Part shown: piece after piece, positions 9,117 to 17,441 of the stretch
Layout of the letters: each line of letters starts with the position of its first letter
How positions within the stretch are numbered: position 1 is the first letter of the stretch
Source: Staphylococcus argensis
GTDB lineage: Bacteria > Bacillota > Bacilli > Staphylococcales > Staphylococcaceae
DNA length: 64,000 nt
Assembly: GCF_002902305.1 (NCBI RefSeq)
Contig: NZ_PPPX01000016.1
Location: forward strand, 303,272-367,271
Reading direction: 5' to 3'
The notes under the pieces: model-generated
The model's database searches: none
What the model was told of the DNA's origin: nothing
The model's input: only the letters and a program-made list of their open reading frames with translations
Translations under genes and position numbers: made by a program

Positions 9117-10037
9117 TTATTTCATTTCTTTCAAAGCTTTGTAGAAAATCTCGCGTTGTTTTTCGAGTGAAAGTGGATCGTTATATTGTGTTTCTGAAAC
9201 ATCGAATTGAATGACACGATGATTTTTAACGGCATCTAAATTCTGCCAGTAATTCGTATTCTCAAATGAAGGTTGATGGTCACCTTGTTGTGCTATAACA
9301 GCAATATTACCAATGTAATCTTTGAATAATTCCGGTTTCAAAGGTGTCGCAAACTTAGTTTTAGTCGCTTCAGCAAGTTGATCTGGCTGTTTCAAACCAT
9401 AGCCCTCATAAATAATTTCTGTTCCGCGTCCTAGATGGTTGCTAAAAGCCATAATTCCTTTCGGCGTCTCTTGAACTACAGACGCTGTCTTATCTTTAAT
9501 AAACGGCGCTAACTCTTTCTTATCTTTCGCTAATTGTGCGTCCCAATCTTTCAACCACTTGTCAGCTTTCTGCTCTTCACCGACAAGTTTCGCTAAATTC
9601 TTGGTATTATCTTTATATGTTGATTTTTGAGCGTCAAAAGTCACGGTTGGTGCCACTTTCTTAAGTTTCTTCAAATTCTTATCTTCGACAGTCGTAATAA
9701 TTAAGTCAGGCTTCTCTTTGACTACCGCTTCAACATTGGTGTTGTCTATTCGCTTAATCCCTTTAGTCGCTTCGTTTAGCACCTTATTCTGCTCTACAAA
9801 CTTCGGTACTGCCACAGGTTTATGGCCGAATTTCACCAATGCACCTACATACGTTGGGTGTAAGACAACGATACGTTTCGGATCGGTAGGTACTTTAACT
9901 TTATCACCATTATCAGAAGTATACGTTTGCTGCGAGGCGCCTTTATCTCCTTTTGAGGAATGATTCTGTTTGCTAGTTGTGCCACACGCTCCGATAAATA
10001 ACATGAGACATAGCACGACGACGAGTAATTTTTTCAT
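9117..10037 (-). CDS. FhuD2-like siderophore-binding lipoprotein
   Basis: This 306-aa protein has a lipobox IGAC at 15-18 and a class III binding fold. It aligns from memory with S. aureus FhuD2 along most of its length: VPTDPKRIVVLHPTYVGAL (49-67), EKPDLIITT (108-116), GRGTEIIYEGYGL (203-215) and YNDPLSLEKQRE near the C-terminus. FhuD2 binds hydroxamates with Trp197 and Arg199. Here the arginine is kept (Arg204) but the tryptophan position is Leu202, so ligand preference may differ. No permease or ATPase gene is adjacent, so it probably feeds a shared importer. Its ATG overlaps the methyltransferase stop (ATGA). Confidence 0.85.
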   Translation of the reverse strand: MKKLLVVVLCLMLFIGACGTTSKQNHSSKGDKGASQQTYTSDNGDKVKVPTDPKRIVVLHPTYVGALVKFGHKPVAVPKFVEQNKVLNEATKGIKRIDNTNVEAVVKEKPDLIITTVEDKNLKKLKKVAPTVTFDAQKSTYKDNTKNLAKLVGEEQKADKWLKDWDAQLAKDKKELAPFIKDKTASVVQETPKGIMAFSNHLGRGTEIIYEGYGLKQPDQLAEATKTKFATPLKPELFKDYIGNIAVIAQQGDHQPSFENTNYWQNLDAVKNHRVIQFDVSETQYNDPLSLEKQREIFYKALKEMK

Positions 10038-10870
10038 ATTCCACTCTCCCTTTGTTCAATAATGACAATTTTATTATTCATACGCTTTTTCAAAAACGGT
10101 ATCCATCTGCACAATCCAAACCATTTCCACCGACGAGAGTGATAATCAAATAGGCTATGCTCTGAAGTGACACGCAACGTTCGTGGAAGTATTTTTACGA
10201 AATCAGATAAGCGATTATAACCATATTTGAACCGTGGCCTTGAATCTAATCGAGAGACAGTAGGATGATAATGCGTGTGTTCGGCCATGAGCTGCGAACA
10301 ACATTCCACAATCATCTGCAGTTGATGTGCATTAAGCTTCTGACTGACGAAATTGAAAAACTGCTGCACTTCACTATGCTCAAAGTACATCATCACACCT
10401 TCAATAATGATGAGGATGTCACTGTTCTCGGTATACGGTGGCCACGTCCTCACATCATCCATCCACGTCTCATCTAACAACGATTTCGCTATAAACCGGT
10501 TCAATTCAGTTTCTTGGAAAAATTGCTTCCTGAGCAAAATAACATCAGGGACATCCAAATCAATCCACGGTATGTCCTCTAGATTTAAGCGTTGCCTTCT
10601 CGTATCTAAACCACATCCGATATTAATGATAAGAGGCTGCTTCGCTTGTTCAATAAAGCGTCTAACGAGTTGATCGATTAACCACGTTCGAACACTTATA
10701 CCGACCTGTGTGATCCATGAGGCGCTAAACTTATCAAAGTCGTAATCTAACTTAGCCATGATCCTCTGAGATATCGGGTCTTTGATAATAGCGTGAGCTT
10801 TCTCGGTTTCGTAACTTCGTGCTGCTAGTGGAATCAACAGCGATTCAGGTATGCCTTGCAGTTGTGTCAT
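10034..10870 (-). CDS. Class I SAM-dependent methyltransferase, LCMT/TcmP-type
   Basis: This 278-aa methyltransferase has the leucine-carboxyl-methyltransferase-type SAM loop NIGCGLDTR (83-91), followed by WIDLDVPDVI, the expected acidic strand after motif I. The start at 10870 is chosen because AAAGGAGAG lies about 8 bases before that ATG. An upstream extension of 24 residues is possible but lacks a ribosome site. The stop overlaps the FhuD2-like lipoprotein start by four bases, so the two are co-translated. A Fur box lies upstream. The substrate is unknown; methylation of a siderophore or its breakdown product is an inference from context only. Confidence 0.8.
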   Translation of the reverse strand: MTQLQGIPESLLIPLAARSYETEKAHAIIKDPISQRIMAKLDYDFDKFSASWITQVGISVRTWLIDQLVRRFIEQAKQPLIINIGCGLDTRRQRLNLEDIPWIDLDVPDVILLRKQFFQETELNRFIAKSLLDETWMDDVRTWPPYTENSDILIIIEGVMMYFEHSEVQQFFNFVSQKLNAHQLQMIVECCSQLMAEHTHYHPTVSRLDSRPRFKYGYNRLSDFVKILPRTLRVTSEHSLFDYHSRRWKWFGLCRWIPFLKKRMNNKIVIIEQRESGI

Positions 10871-10926
10871 AGCTGTTCTCTCCTTTGAGTAAGGTACAAT
10901 GAAAAAGTGTATGTATAGTTTGATAT

Positions 10927-10941
10927 TGATAATCATTTTCA
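10927..10941. promoter_or_regulatory. Fur box between divergent genes
   Basis: The 15-mer tgataatcattttca matches the 7-1-7 Fur core at 13 of 14 defined positions. It lies between the methyltransferase/FhuD-like pair (leftward) and the esterase (rightward) and could repress both. Confidence 0.85.
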
Positions 10942-10992
10942 ATTATAGCATAATAGGAACTATCCACAAGCATTAATTTGGGAGGCCATGTA

Positions 10993-11685
10993 ATGAAACA
11001 GTTTGTATTTCACTTCGACAAGGACGGTTATCACATTACTGTTAAGTTACCACGCAGTTATTATCAAGCATGCGATAGTCGTTATCCTGCATTAATCGTT
11101 CATGACGGCGACGATTTGTTTAGAAAGTTAAAAAGTGAGATTATTTTTATCGGAATCGAATCACCTGAACGTGCACACGACTTTACCCCTTGGGCAGCTC
11201 AAGTGAATGGCCGTGAGACAAAGGGACAAGCAGACCAATATTTAGGATGGCTGGTGGAAACGTTAATTCCTGATTTACGTGCACAATTTCGTATTTGCGA
11301 CAAACGAGAGAAACTGGGTATTAGCGGTGCTTCATATGGTGCACTCGTTGCGTTATACACGCTTTATCGCTATCCAGAAACTTTTGGCAAGTTCCTGCTT
11401 ATCTCACCGTCTCTTTGGTACCCTAACTTTATTGAATTTATGGAACGTGAAGCGCCCATTTCTACAGCAGTCGACGTCTATTGGTATGTGGGTTTGAAAG
11501 AGGGTATACGTCACACACATCGTCTTAAAGAGATGGTTCCGAATAGTTTAGAAGGTCAACGCTTATTAAAATCATCTCTACAACATCCTGATGCCTCATT
11601 ATACTTTGAAACATCGCGTCGTGGCATTCATCGACAGCGCTATTTTAAGAAATACTTTAAACGTGGCGTTTGTCAGTTATTCTAG
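10993..11685 (+). CDS. Alpha/beta hydrolase of the siderophore-esterase (Fes/IroE-like) type
   Basis: This 230-aa predicted cytoplasmic hydrolase has the nucleophile elbow GASYG at 112-116 (Ser114) within KLGISGASYGALVALY, typical of the esterase family that includes Fes, IroE and BesA. It also has ESPERAHDFTPW, like the ESPxRxxDxTP motif of that family. GGGAGG ends 7 bases before the ATG at 10993; an in-frame TTG 15 bases earlier overlaps this site and was rejected. A Fur box lies 51 bases upstream. It may release iron by cleaving an imported ferric siderophore, or act on a related ester; the substrate is not shown by sequence. Confidence 0.82.
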   Translation: MKQFVFHFDKDGYHITVKLPRSYYQACDSRYPALIVHDGDDLFRKLKSEIIFIGIESPERAHDFTPWAAQVNGRETKGQADQYLGWLVETLIPDLRAQFRICDKREKLGISGASYGALVALYTLYRYPETFGKFLLISPSLWYPNFIEFMEREAPISTAVDVYWYVGLKEGIRHTHRLKEMVPNSLEGQRLLKSSLQHPDASLYFETSRRGIHRQRYFKKYFKRGVCQLF

Positions 11686-11702
11686 TTATGCGAACACATA
11701 GA

Positions 11703-11762
11703 AGAGCTTCAACCAGAAGGATAACTTAGACGTCCCTGTCTTTATCGTTCGAGTTGAAGCTC
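11703..11762 (+). terminator. Terminator-like hairpin after the esterase
   Basis: agagcttcaac (11703-11713) pairs with gttgaagctc (11753-11762), and a T-rich tract follows. A sister element with the same arms is at 13028-13113. Confidence 0.65.
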
Positions 11763-11900
11763 ATATTTTAAAAATGTATTAAGGAGGATTTGTGAGATTT
11801 CATTTCCACTCATGAAAGCGCGCAATTAAACAATTTTTAGACTACCCGGTGTCTTAAATTATTATTTTTATGCGCTAATTTTCTTATTCGCACCTCACAA

Positions 11901-12860
11901 TTACTCATTTACTTCGTCTTTAACTTTCACATGTTTGCGTGCTACTTCATTCCCATTTTGATCATATTTTACAATCTGACCATCCTCTGCCGGTAAGTAT
12001 GACCCTAGTAATTCTCCATCTTGATTACGATATTTCATCGTCCAAACTTCTGGATGCTTTGGATCATCAAAACTTACGTTGTCCCATAAATACTGATTAT
12101 CAATAGGATGGCCCTCAAAGTCTTGAATCATTTGGTAGATTTGAGAACGCATATGCGCCATCGTTGTAGGTAGAGCAGCCGCACTGTCCGTGTCAGGTTC
12201 TTGTTTCGCTTGTGTCACTTTTTTCGTCAGTTCAGGCCAAGCGCGATGATCCTTATATTTATCATATAGATCTTTAATATTTACTTCTTCACCATTTTTG
12301 AGCAAATCATTGTAGTCAACGACCGTCGTTTGTGTTCCGCCAATAAATATTTTAGAATCATTCACCCCGATGATTGACGCTGCGTCCTCTACACCTGGAT
12401 ATAGCGAATAGAACTTCATCCCGTCCGGCGCATTACTCACATTGAGTTCCTGCTTTAATATTAAATGATTAATAATATAATCCATTTTACCCGCAGGTGC
12501 ATTTGCCGTGTAGAAGCCTGTGAGAACTTCATTTTTCGTCAATATATGTTTTTGTTTCGTTTTTGCATAAAATGCCAAAGCAAGACGCTGATCTTCTGAC
12601 AATTGAGAGAGCGCATCTGCTTGATTGGATTGCGCTTGCTTATCTTTATGGCCTTGGGATTTTTCTGCCTCTTGATTATCTTTCTTTTTAAATTTTTGAT
12701 GCGCTTTCTCTTCGTGGTGCTTGTGGGTTTCTTTATGTGCTTGAGTCTCTTTGTGTTCTTGAGTCTCTTTCTTTGTGTGTTGCCCGTCATTTTCATGACT
12801 TTGGCCACATGCCGCAAGTAATAGTAAAGCTGTACCACTCGTTAATAGAAATTTTTTCAT
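11901..12860 (-). CDS. Staphylococcal lipoprotein with His/Lys/Glu-rich linker
   Basis: This 319-aa protein has a lipobox LAAC ending at Cys18. A low-complexity segment at about residues 25-80 is rich in His, Lys, Glu and Gln (repeated ETQxHKET units). A globular domain then starts at SQLSEDQRLALAFY. The globular part is paralogous to the next lipoprotein over its full length (TKNEVLTGFYT, KDHRAWPELTKKV, TTMAHMRSQ.Y, DNVSFDD). ATG at 12860 is preferred since GGAGG lies 8 bases upstream. I do not recognise a biochemical function. The His-rich linker could bind metal or simply act as a wall spacer. The paralogue lacks it. Confidence 0.8.
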   Translation of the reverse strand: MKKFLLTSGTALLLLAACGQSHENDGQHTKKETQEHKETQAHKETHKHHEEKAHQKFKKKDNQEAEKSQGHKDKQAQSNQADALSQLSEDQRLALAFYAKTKQKHILTKNEVLTGFYTANAPAGKMDYIINHLILKQELNVSNAPDGMKFYSLYPGVEDAASIIGVNDSKIFIGGTQTTVVDYNDLLKNGEEVNIKDLYDKYKDHRAWPELTKKVTQAKQEPDTDSAAALPTTMAHMRSQIYQMIQDFEGHPIDNQYLWDNVSFDDPKHPEVWTMKYRNQDGELLGSYLPAEDGQIVKYDQNGNEVARKHVKVKDEVNE

Positions 12861-12912
12861 CGCTGTAACCTCCATACTTTTTTCTTTTACAGGAAAAGAG
12901 ATATTTCCTTTG

Positions 12913-12937
12913 TGTAAGCCTTTTCATTTTAATTATA
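12913..12937 (-). promoter_or_regulatory. Promoter -10 with cre-like operator
   Basis: On the minus strand TATAAT (12932-12937) is followed by TGAAAAGGCTTACA (12913-12926), which matches the CcpA cre consensus except at the central C. The same arrangement precedes the paralogous gene. Confidence 0.55.
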
Positions 12938-12939
12938 CA

Positions 12940-13273
12940 CAACTCTAGATACGTTGAAGTAATTAATCTATTTACCCTCAAGGATAGTCTCTGTTGGTAG
13001 GAGAAAGCGCACCAAATTTATAGTAAAAAGCTTCAACATCATGACATGTCACCTTTTAAAAAACGGCAGAAATTCCTCAAGAATTTCAAAACACATCATT
13101 CGAGTTGAAGCTTAAGTTTAGCCTATTCAATTTTGAGAAAAATCCTTAACTCCTTAGTTAAACTTTTATCTTGTTCCAATGCTACTCTAGCAATTTCTGA
13201 ACGACTCACACTATCTACAGTGGGTTCGCTTGAAAAGTAACTTCTGAACGTTTCCTATTAATTGCTCACTCTA
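12940..13273. repeat. Intergenic region with inverted repeat
   Basis: No gene is seen. aagcttcaac (13028-13037) and gttgaagctt (13104-13113) form the arms of a 86-base inverted repeat. Its right side (attcgagttgaagct) is nearly the same as the element at 11703-11762. The two copies flank the first lipoprotein gene. Confidence 0.55.
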
Positions 13274-14068
13274 TTACCGATCTTCACTTTTAATCTTCTT
13301 ACTCTTCACTTTTTTACCATTCTTATCGTACTTCACAATTTTATTATCTTTAATCGTATAAGTACCTAGCACTTCACCGTCTTTATTACGGTAGCTCACT
13401 GTCCAATGATCAGAATCATCAAAGCTGACATTATCCCATAAATATTTATCACTTAGCTCTTTTCCTTCAAATTCTGATATCTGATGATACATTTGTGAAC
13501 GCATATGTGCCATCGTTGTAGTACCCGTGTCAGCATCTTCGACATTTGATTCTTTCTTCGCTTTCTTCACTTTATCAGTTAATTCAGGCCAAGCGCGGTG
13601 ATTTTTGTGTTTCTTATATAAATCTTTTACTTTAATCTCTTTACCATTATTCAACATCTGTGAATAGTCTTGAAGTTGAGCTTGTGTGCTTCCGATAAAC
13701 AACTTCGTCTTACTTACGCCAATCACAGATTCTGCTTCTCTAGTTTGAGGATGAACAGTATAGAACTTCATACCTTTCGGCGCATTATCCACATCCCCCA
13801 CTTTTTGTAAGACAAGATGATTAATTTGTCGTTTCTCATCCCCATTTTGACCTTTATACGTGTAAAAACCAGTCAATACATCATTTTTAGACAACATATA
13901 ATCTTTACTATTATTATCATAAAATGCGAGTGCAAGGCGTTGATTCTCTGATAATTGAGAGACTTTCTCCTGTTGAGAATGTGTCTTGTTCCCATCTTCT
14001 CCCTGACCTTGTCCGCATCCTGTAAGTAATAATAAAGCAGCGCCACTTGCTACAAACAACTTTTTCAT
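13274..14068 (-). CDS. Staphylococcal lipoprotein, paralogue of the neighbour
   Basis: This 264-aa protein has a lipobox LTGC ending at Cys18, a short polar linker and the same globular domain as the lipoprotein at 11901-12860 (SQLSENQRLALAFYDN, LSKNDVLTGFYTY, KNHRAWPELTDKV, DNVSFDD). The two genes and their promoters evidently arose by tandem duplication. The start at 14068 follows GGAGG by 8 bases. Family function is not known to me. Surface location is expected from the lipid anchor, and the cre-like site suggests carbon catabolite control. Confidence 0.8.
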   Translation of the reverse strand: MKKLFVASGAALLLLTGCGQGQGEDGNKTHSQQEKVSQLSENQRLALAFYDNNSKDYMLSKNDVLTGFYTYKGQNGDEKRQINHLVLQKVGDVDNAPKGMKFYTVHPQTREAESVIGVSKTKLFIGSTQAQLQDYSQMLNNGKEIKVKDLYKKHKNHRAWPELTDKVKKAKKESNVEDADTGTTTMAHMRSQMYHQISEFEGKELSDKYLWDNVSFDDSDHWTVSYRNKDGEVLGTYTIKDNKIVKYDKNGKKVKSKKIKSEDR

Positions 14069-14175
14069 CCCTATAACCTCCATAAACTTCAACCCAATCA
14101 CGATGACCTACATTTTTAATTGAGCTACTATGATTTTATGTATTATTTATAGTTGTAAAAGAAATAATATTTGTA

Positions 14176-14200
14176 TGTAAGCCCTTTCACAATTATTATA
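14176..14200 (-). promoter_or_regulatory. Promoter -10 with cre-like operator (second copy)
   Basis: TATAAT (14195-14200, minus) is followed after five bases by TGAAAGGGCTTACA (14176-14189), one base from the cre consensus. The layout is the same as at 12913-12937. Confidence 0.55.
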
Positions 14201-14250
14201 CACAATATTAAAAATATTTAAAGTTCATTTGGAGGTCAAAATAAATAAAT

Positions 14251-14335
14251 GAGTTTGAGACAAAATAAAGTGCATTTTATTTTAATGATGAGCTACTTCG
14301 TCATCTAACACTTTCTCATTCCTTGTCCCAAACTC
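14251..14335 (-). terminator. Long-loop inverted repeat after the ABC permease gene
   Basis: gagtttgagacaa (14251-14263) pairs with ttgtcccaaactc (14323-14335) across a 59-base loop. The GGGACA-type arm is common at staphylococcal gene ends. It lies after the end of the ABC permease gene. Confidence 0.5.
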
Positions 14336-14350
14336 ACAGTTGCTAAATAT

Positions 14351-15073
14351 TTAAAGCCCTAATCTTAACCATCTTTTTTTAGCTAAAGTAAGTACAATAA
14401 AGTTAATAATAAATAATGCAACGAAAAAGATAACTAATGTTATTACATCATGAGAACTTAAAAATTGCGCATCATTTTGTAGTATTTTATTAACTGTATT
14501 ATACATGGTGTTGCTAGCCTCAAATGGTGCAATAATACCGAATATGCTTTTATTAACTGCTACTAAAATAATAGATCCAATCCAATATACAATGCTTATA
14601 CCTATACTAAGAAGTATGTTAGAGAATAGCATACTTATTGTTCCTATAATTAGAATATACTGCAATATAACTAATCCAAATAGTAATAATAGTAATAGAT
14701 AATGTGTGAAATCACCGAATATCAAGGAAATCACAGTAATAAATATCCAAATTATGAGAAAGCATTCAATAAATAATACGAGTGCCTTTTTATAAAAGAA
14801 AGTGTACACATTATCACCGATAAGTTTATAAAAAAGCGTATTTTTGTTTGAATACTCTTTGTTAATAAAGTAAGCAATGATAAAAGAAAACAATAAGAAA
14901 CCAAACTCTGTCGCTACAGTATATGCACTAAAGAAGTACTGGCCATATCCTAGATGCTTTACTTTATCAATTCCTACAGGTAGAAAGTAACCCAGCAAAA
15001 AAAGAAATAAAAATAAAACGCAAAGAATTAATACTATTTTGTTGGTTAAACTTTTTTTAAATTCTAACTTCAT
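14351..15073 (-). CDS. ABC-2-type membrane protein
   Basis: This 240-aa protein has about six membrane spans and no long soluble domain. It is the membrane half of a small ABC exporter with the ATPase gene 14 bases upstream. The start follows AAGGGGAAG. Base composition is clearly more AT-rich than the iron operon, as is the ATPase. Such pairs often handle antimicrobial peptides or their immunity, but nothing here names the substrate and no peptide gene is visible next to it. Confidence 0.7.
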   Translation of the reverse strand: MKLEFKKSLTNKIVLILCVLFLFLFLLGYFLPVGIDKVKHLGYGQYFFSAYTVATEFGFLLFSFIIAYFINKEYSNKNTLFYKLIGDNVYTFFYKKALVLFIECFLIIWIFITVISLIFGDFTHYLLLLLLFGLVILQYILIIGTISMLFSNILLSIGISIVYWIGSIILVAVNKSIFGIIAPFEASNTMYNTVNKILQNDAQFLSSHDVITLVIFFVALFIINFIVLTLAKKRWLRLGL

Positions 15074-15087
15074 TATTCTTCCCCTTT

Positions 15088-15723
15088 TTACAGATTAATA
15101 TAATCTTGAATTAAGTCATCTTTCGATTGATACTCTTGAATACCTCTGTCTTGTAAGGCAAAATATTTACCAGGTATATTTTTTAAGTCTGATAAATTAT
15201 GAGTAATATTAATCATCGTTTTATCTGGATGCTCTTTTACAAAGATATTCAAAAATTCCTGTATTTCATTAACCGTTTTCTTATCTAAAGCATTTGTTAC
15301 CTCATCTAAAATTACTAATTGATTGTCTTCAAGTAGAAAACTTAAAAATTTCAGTTTTTGTTTCTGACCATCACTAAGATTTTTAATTAGTACTCTAGAT
15401 GGAATAGAGTCTATATCTAATATTTGATATATATTACTAAATAAATCTTCAGATCGGCTGAATTTGTTTTTCAATAGTTTCAATAAAAATTCCTTAGTAA
15501 TATCTTCAGGAACGCTCGATGAACTCGAAATTAAAGTACTTTTACTGGAAATGTTTTTAGGAACATTACCGCTATTATTCAAAATTAAATCTTTTGCTAA
15601 CTGAGACTTCCCAACACCATTTTTTCCGACGATATGATTAATCGTCCCATAATAAAAGCTTAAATTACTATTTTCAATTAAAGTCTTTCCTTTTACCGTT
15701 AAAGAGTAATTATCTATCTTCAT
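15088..15723 (-). CDS. ABC transporter ATPase (short)
   Basis: This 211-aa nucleotide-binding domain is short for the family. The Walker A motif GKNGVGKS is near residues 34-41. The ABC signature is LSDGQKQK (in place of LSGGQ) and Walker B is LVILDE, followed by the switch His in NITHN. The start follows AGGAG by 8 bases. It pairs with the permease just downstream. Sequence type resembles bacteriocin-export or immunity ATPases; the substrate is unknown. Confidence 0.78.
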   Translation of the reverse strand: MKIDNYSLTVKGKTLIENSNLSFYYGTINHIVGKNGVGKSQLAKDLILNNSGNVPKNISSKSTLISSSSSVPEDITKEFLLKLLKNKFSRSEDLFSNIYQILDIDSIPSRVLIKNLSDGQKQKLKFLSFLLEDNQLVILDEVTNALDKKTVNEIQEFLNIFVKEHPDKTMINITHNLSDLKNIPGKYFALQDRGIQEYQSKDDLIQDYINL

Positions 15724-15865
15724 TATTTCACTCCTATGATAGAGAATACTTTAATTTAATTGTAGCAATTTTAGTTTGATTTAATATGTATTTTTTTGAA
15801 ATATTTTCTTTGTAATGAACACTTATGTATTTGCTTATTTTTACTTTTAAATATTCTAAATACAA

Positions 15866-15902
15866 AAATTTCGACCCAGCACTAAAACTGAGTCGAAGTT
15901 TT
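15866..15902 (-). terminator. Terminator of the 195-aa protein gene
   Basis: Stem 15866-15879 with 15889-15902 (atttcgacccag against ctgagtcgaagt) is followed on the minus strand by a run of T. It lies directly after the stop at 15909. Confidence 0.75.
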
Positions 15903-15908
15903 TATTAT

Positions 15909-16496
15909 CTATTTCTTATTATTTTTTGTGATCGCATCAGCTTTATTCACTAATGGATTGAGCGAAGGTTGATAAACGCTATGACAGTAAACTTTACGAG
16001 CAAACTGACTAATATTACCGATAAATTCTTCAATACGTTGGTCTAGAAGCCTCTTGGAATTAACTATAATATTTCTATTAGTCGAATCGAAATTATTTGA
16101 ATAAATCTCAAAAGCAACAGTAAGTGCACTGAACTGTTTCTCTACTGGTTCATAATATTGTAATAACTTCTGAATCTTATCCTGTGGATTATCACTGTGA
16201 TGACTTACTTTCAGAATCAATTCCTGAAGCTGATCGTCTAATAGTTTAAAATAACGCTCCAGTTTCGCGAAATTATCAGAAGTAAAGCTATGATTATAGT
16301 TGGCCATTTGATAAGTAAATTCTGTATTTCTGACTTTTGCAGCTTTATATGTAACGAGATCAATCATACTAATGATTTCATTATCATAATCTTTATTTCG
16401 TATGTCATCCTCTCGCTTAAATTGCCATTTCATCATAAATATCGTACCCACAAGGGATAAGATACCTCCGGCGATAGCTGCTAAAAACTCACTCAT
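15909..16496 (-). CDS. Membrane-anchored hypothetical protein
   Basis: This 195-aa protein has one membrane segment near residues 5-24 (LAAIAGGILSLVGTIFMM), then a Lys/Glu-rich, largely helical soluble part facing the cytoplasm. It contains no motif that I recognise. ATG at 16496 is chosen because GGAGTGATG lies just upstream; a TTG 15 bases earlier overlaps that site. It stands alone between an ABC pair and a divergent gene and has its own terminator. Confidence 0.65.
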   Translation of the reverse strand: MSEFLAAIAGGILSLVGTIFMMKWQFKREDDIRNKDYDNEIISMIDLVTYKAAKVRNTEFTYQMANYNHSFTSDNFAKLERYFKLLDDQLQELILKVSHHSDNPQDKIQKLLQYYEPVEKQFSALTVAFEIYSNNFDSTNRNIIVNSKRLLDQRIEEFIGNISQFARKVYCHSVYQPSLNPLVNKADAITKNNKK

Positions 16497-16570
16497 ATCA
16501 TCACTCCTCAAATATTTGGTTTTAAAACAGCTTATCTCTATTTTCTGCTCAACTTTATTATAAAAATTTT

Positions 16571-16608
16571 AGAAAGCGGTTTCAATCATTGTTTATCTAC
16601 GCTATAAT
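16571..16608 (+). promoter_or_regulatory. Sigma-A promoter with cre-like site
   Basis: TTTCAA (16580-16585), a 17-base spacer and TATAAT (16603-16608) form a promoter for the gene at 16646. AGAAAGCGGTTTCA (16571-16584) overlaps the -35 box and differs from the CcpA cre consensus only in its first base. Confidence 0.6.
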
Positions 16609-16645
16609 ATAATTAAAATAATAAATATATAAGAGGTATACAACT

Positions 16646-17041
16646 ATGAATATGAAAGTTCGCGAAAACGATATATTAGATTATTTATCTTTAAAGAGAC
16701 CTGACCATACATTTAGATCTGGACGTATGTTGGTAGGTCAAAGGGGACAACATAATCTTGAAGTTTATTATTTTGATGATGATTTACTCGCTATTACAGA
16801 AGTAGGTTTTAAAGATTTTGAAATTAAAAGTGCAGATATATTAGATTACAGTCAACTCAAACGTGTTACTTTGAAAAAAGGATTCTTTTTCCGAAAAATG
16901 TTAGTTGAAAGTAAAGATAACGGAAGCATTCAATATAAGACCTCAAGAACTCTACTCACTGACTTTAATAACAAGAACTTCGATGCGCTTATTAAAGGTG
17001 AGAAAGAACGCGTTATCTATGAAGACGGACAATTTGTTTAA
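16646..17041 (+). CDS. Small soluble protein, possibly PH-like fold
   Basis: This 131-aa protein has no signal or membrane segment. Alternating hydrophobic strands (NLEVYYFDDDLLAITEVGF, GFFFRKMLVESKDNGSIQYKT) suggest a beta-rich, bacterial-PH-like fold, but this is a weak inference. It may start at Met1 or Met3; AGAGG lies 9 bases before the first. A promoter with a cre-like operator lies upstream. I do not recognise the family. Confidence 0.6.
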   Translation: MNMKVRENDILDYLSLKRPDHTFRSGRMLVGQRGQHNLEVYYFDDDLLAITEVGFKDFEIKSADILDYSQLKRVTLKKGFFFRKMLVESKDNGSIQYKTSRTLLTDFNNKNFDALIKGEKERVIYEDGQFV

Positions 17042-17260
17042 GACTTCCCGCAGTCTACGGGGTGTTTATAACTGATATTTTAAAGCTTTAAGGCGAGCCC
17101 GGAACATAATTAAAGAAAGACGATAAAAATTAGCTATAGATATAAAGTAAACTCATTTAGAGAGCACCCTAGAGTTGATAAATATATTAACTATTGCTCT
17201 TCGCAGTAGCTGACTGAATTCGAGAAGGCTATCGCTTTCTCGAACTCTAGTCACCCTTGC
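17042..17260. other. Intergenic region with nested hairpins
   Basis: No gene is seen. ctagagtt (17170-17177) can pair with aactctag (17242-17249) around an inner hairpin, ttcgagaa with ttctcgaa (about 17218-17243). Function is unknown. Confidence 0.45.
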
Positions 17261-17307
17261 GGGGGTGAGACTACGAAATCAAGTAGATTTCTGTCTCACT
17301 CCCTTTT
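17261..17307 (+). terminator. Terminator-like inverted repeat
   Basis: Arms 17261-17280 and 17286-17303 (gggggtgagac..gaaatc against gatttc.gtctcactccc) precede a T run. The sequence matches the element at 9049-9089 in the opposite orientation, so this is a dispersed repeat used as a terminator. Confidence 0.7.
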
Positions 17308-17441
17308 TATATTTATTGTGACAAAACGATTCAATAATTGTTGAACTTCTATGGTTTATATAAAATATAATTAAGCAGAAGTTATTCATTTCATCAGTAC
17401 ATTAAATAACTTCTTAAATCAAACTAAGGGGATGACGTAAA

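Noticed and set aside
10871-10942. 24-residue extension of the methyltransferase
   Set aside because: It would cover the Fur box and has no ribosome site, while the internal ATG has AAAGGAGAG.
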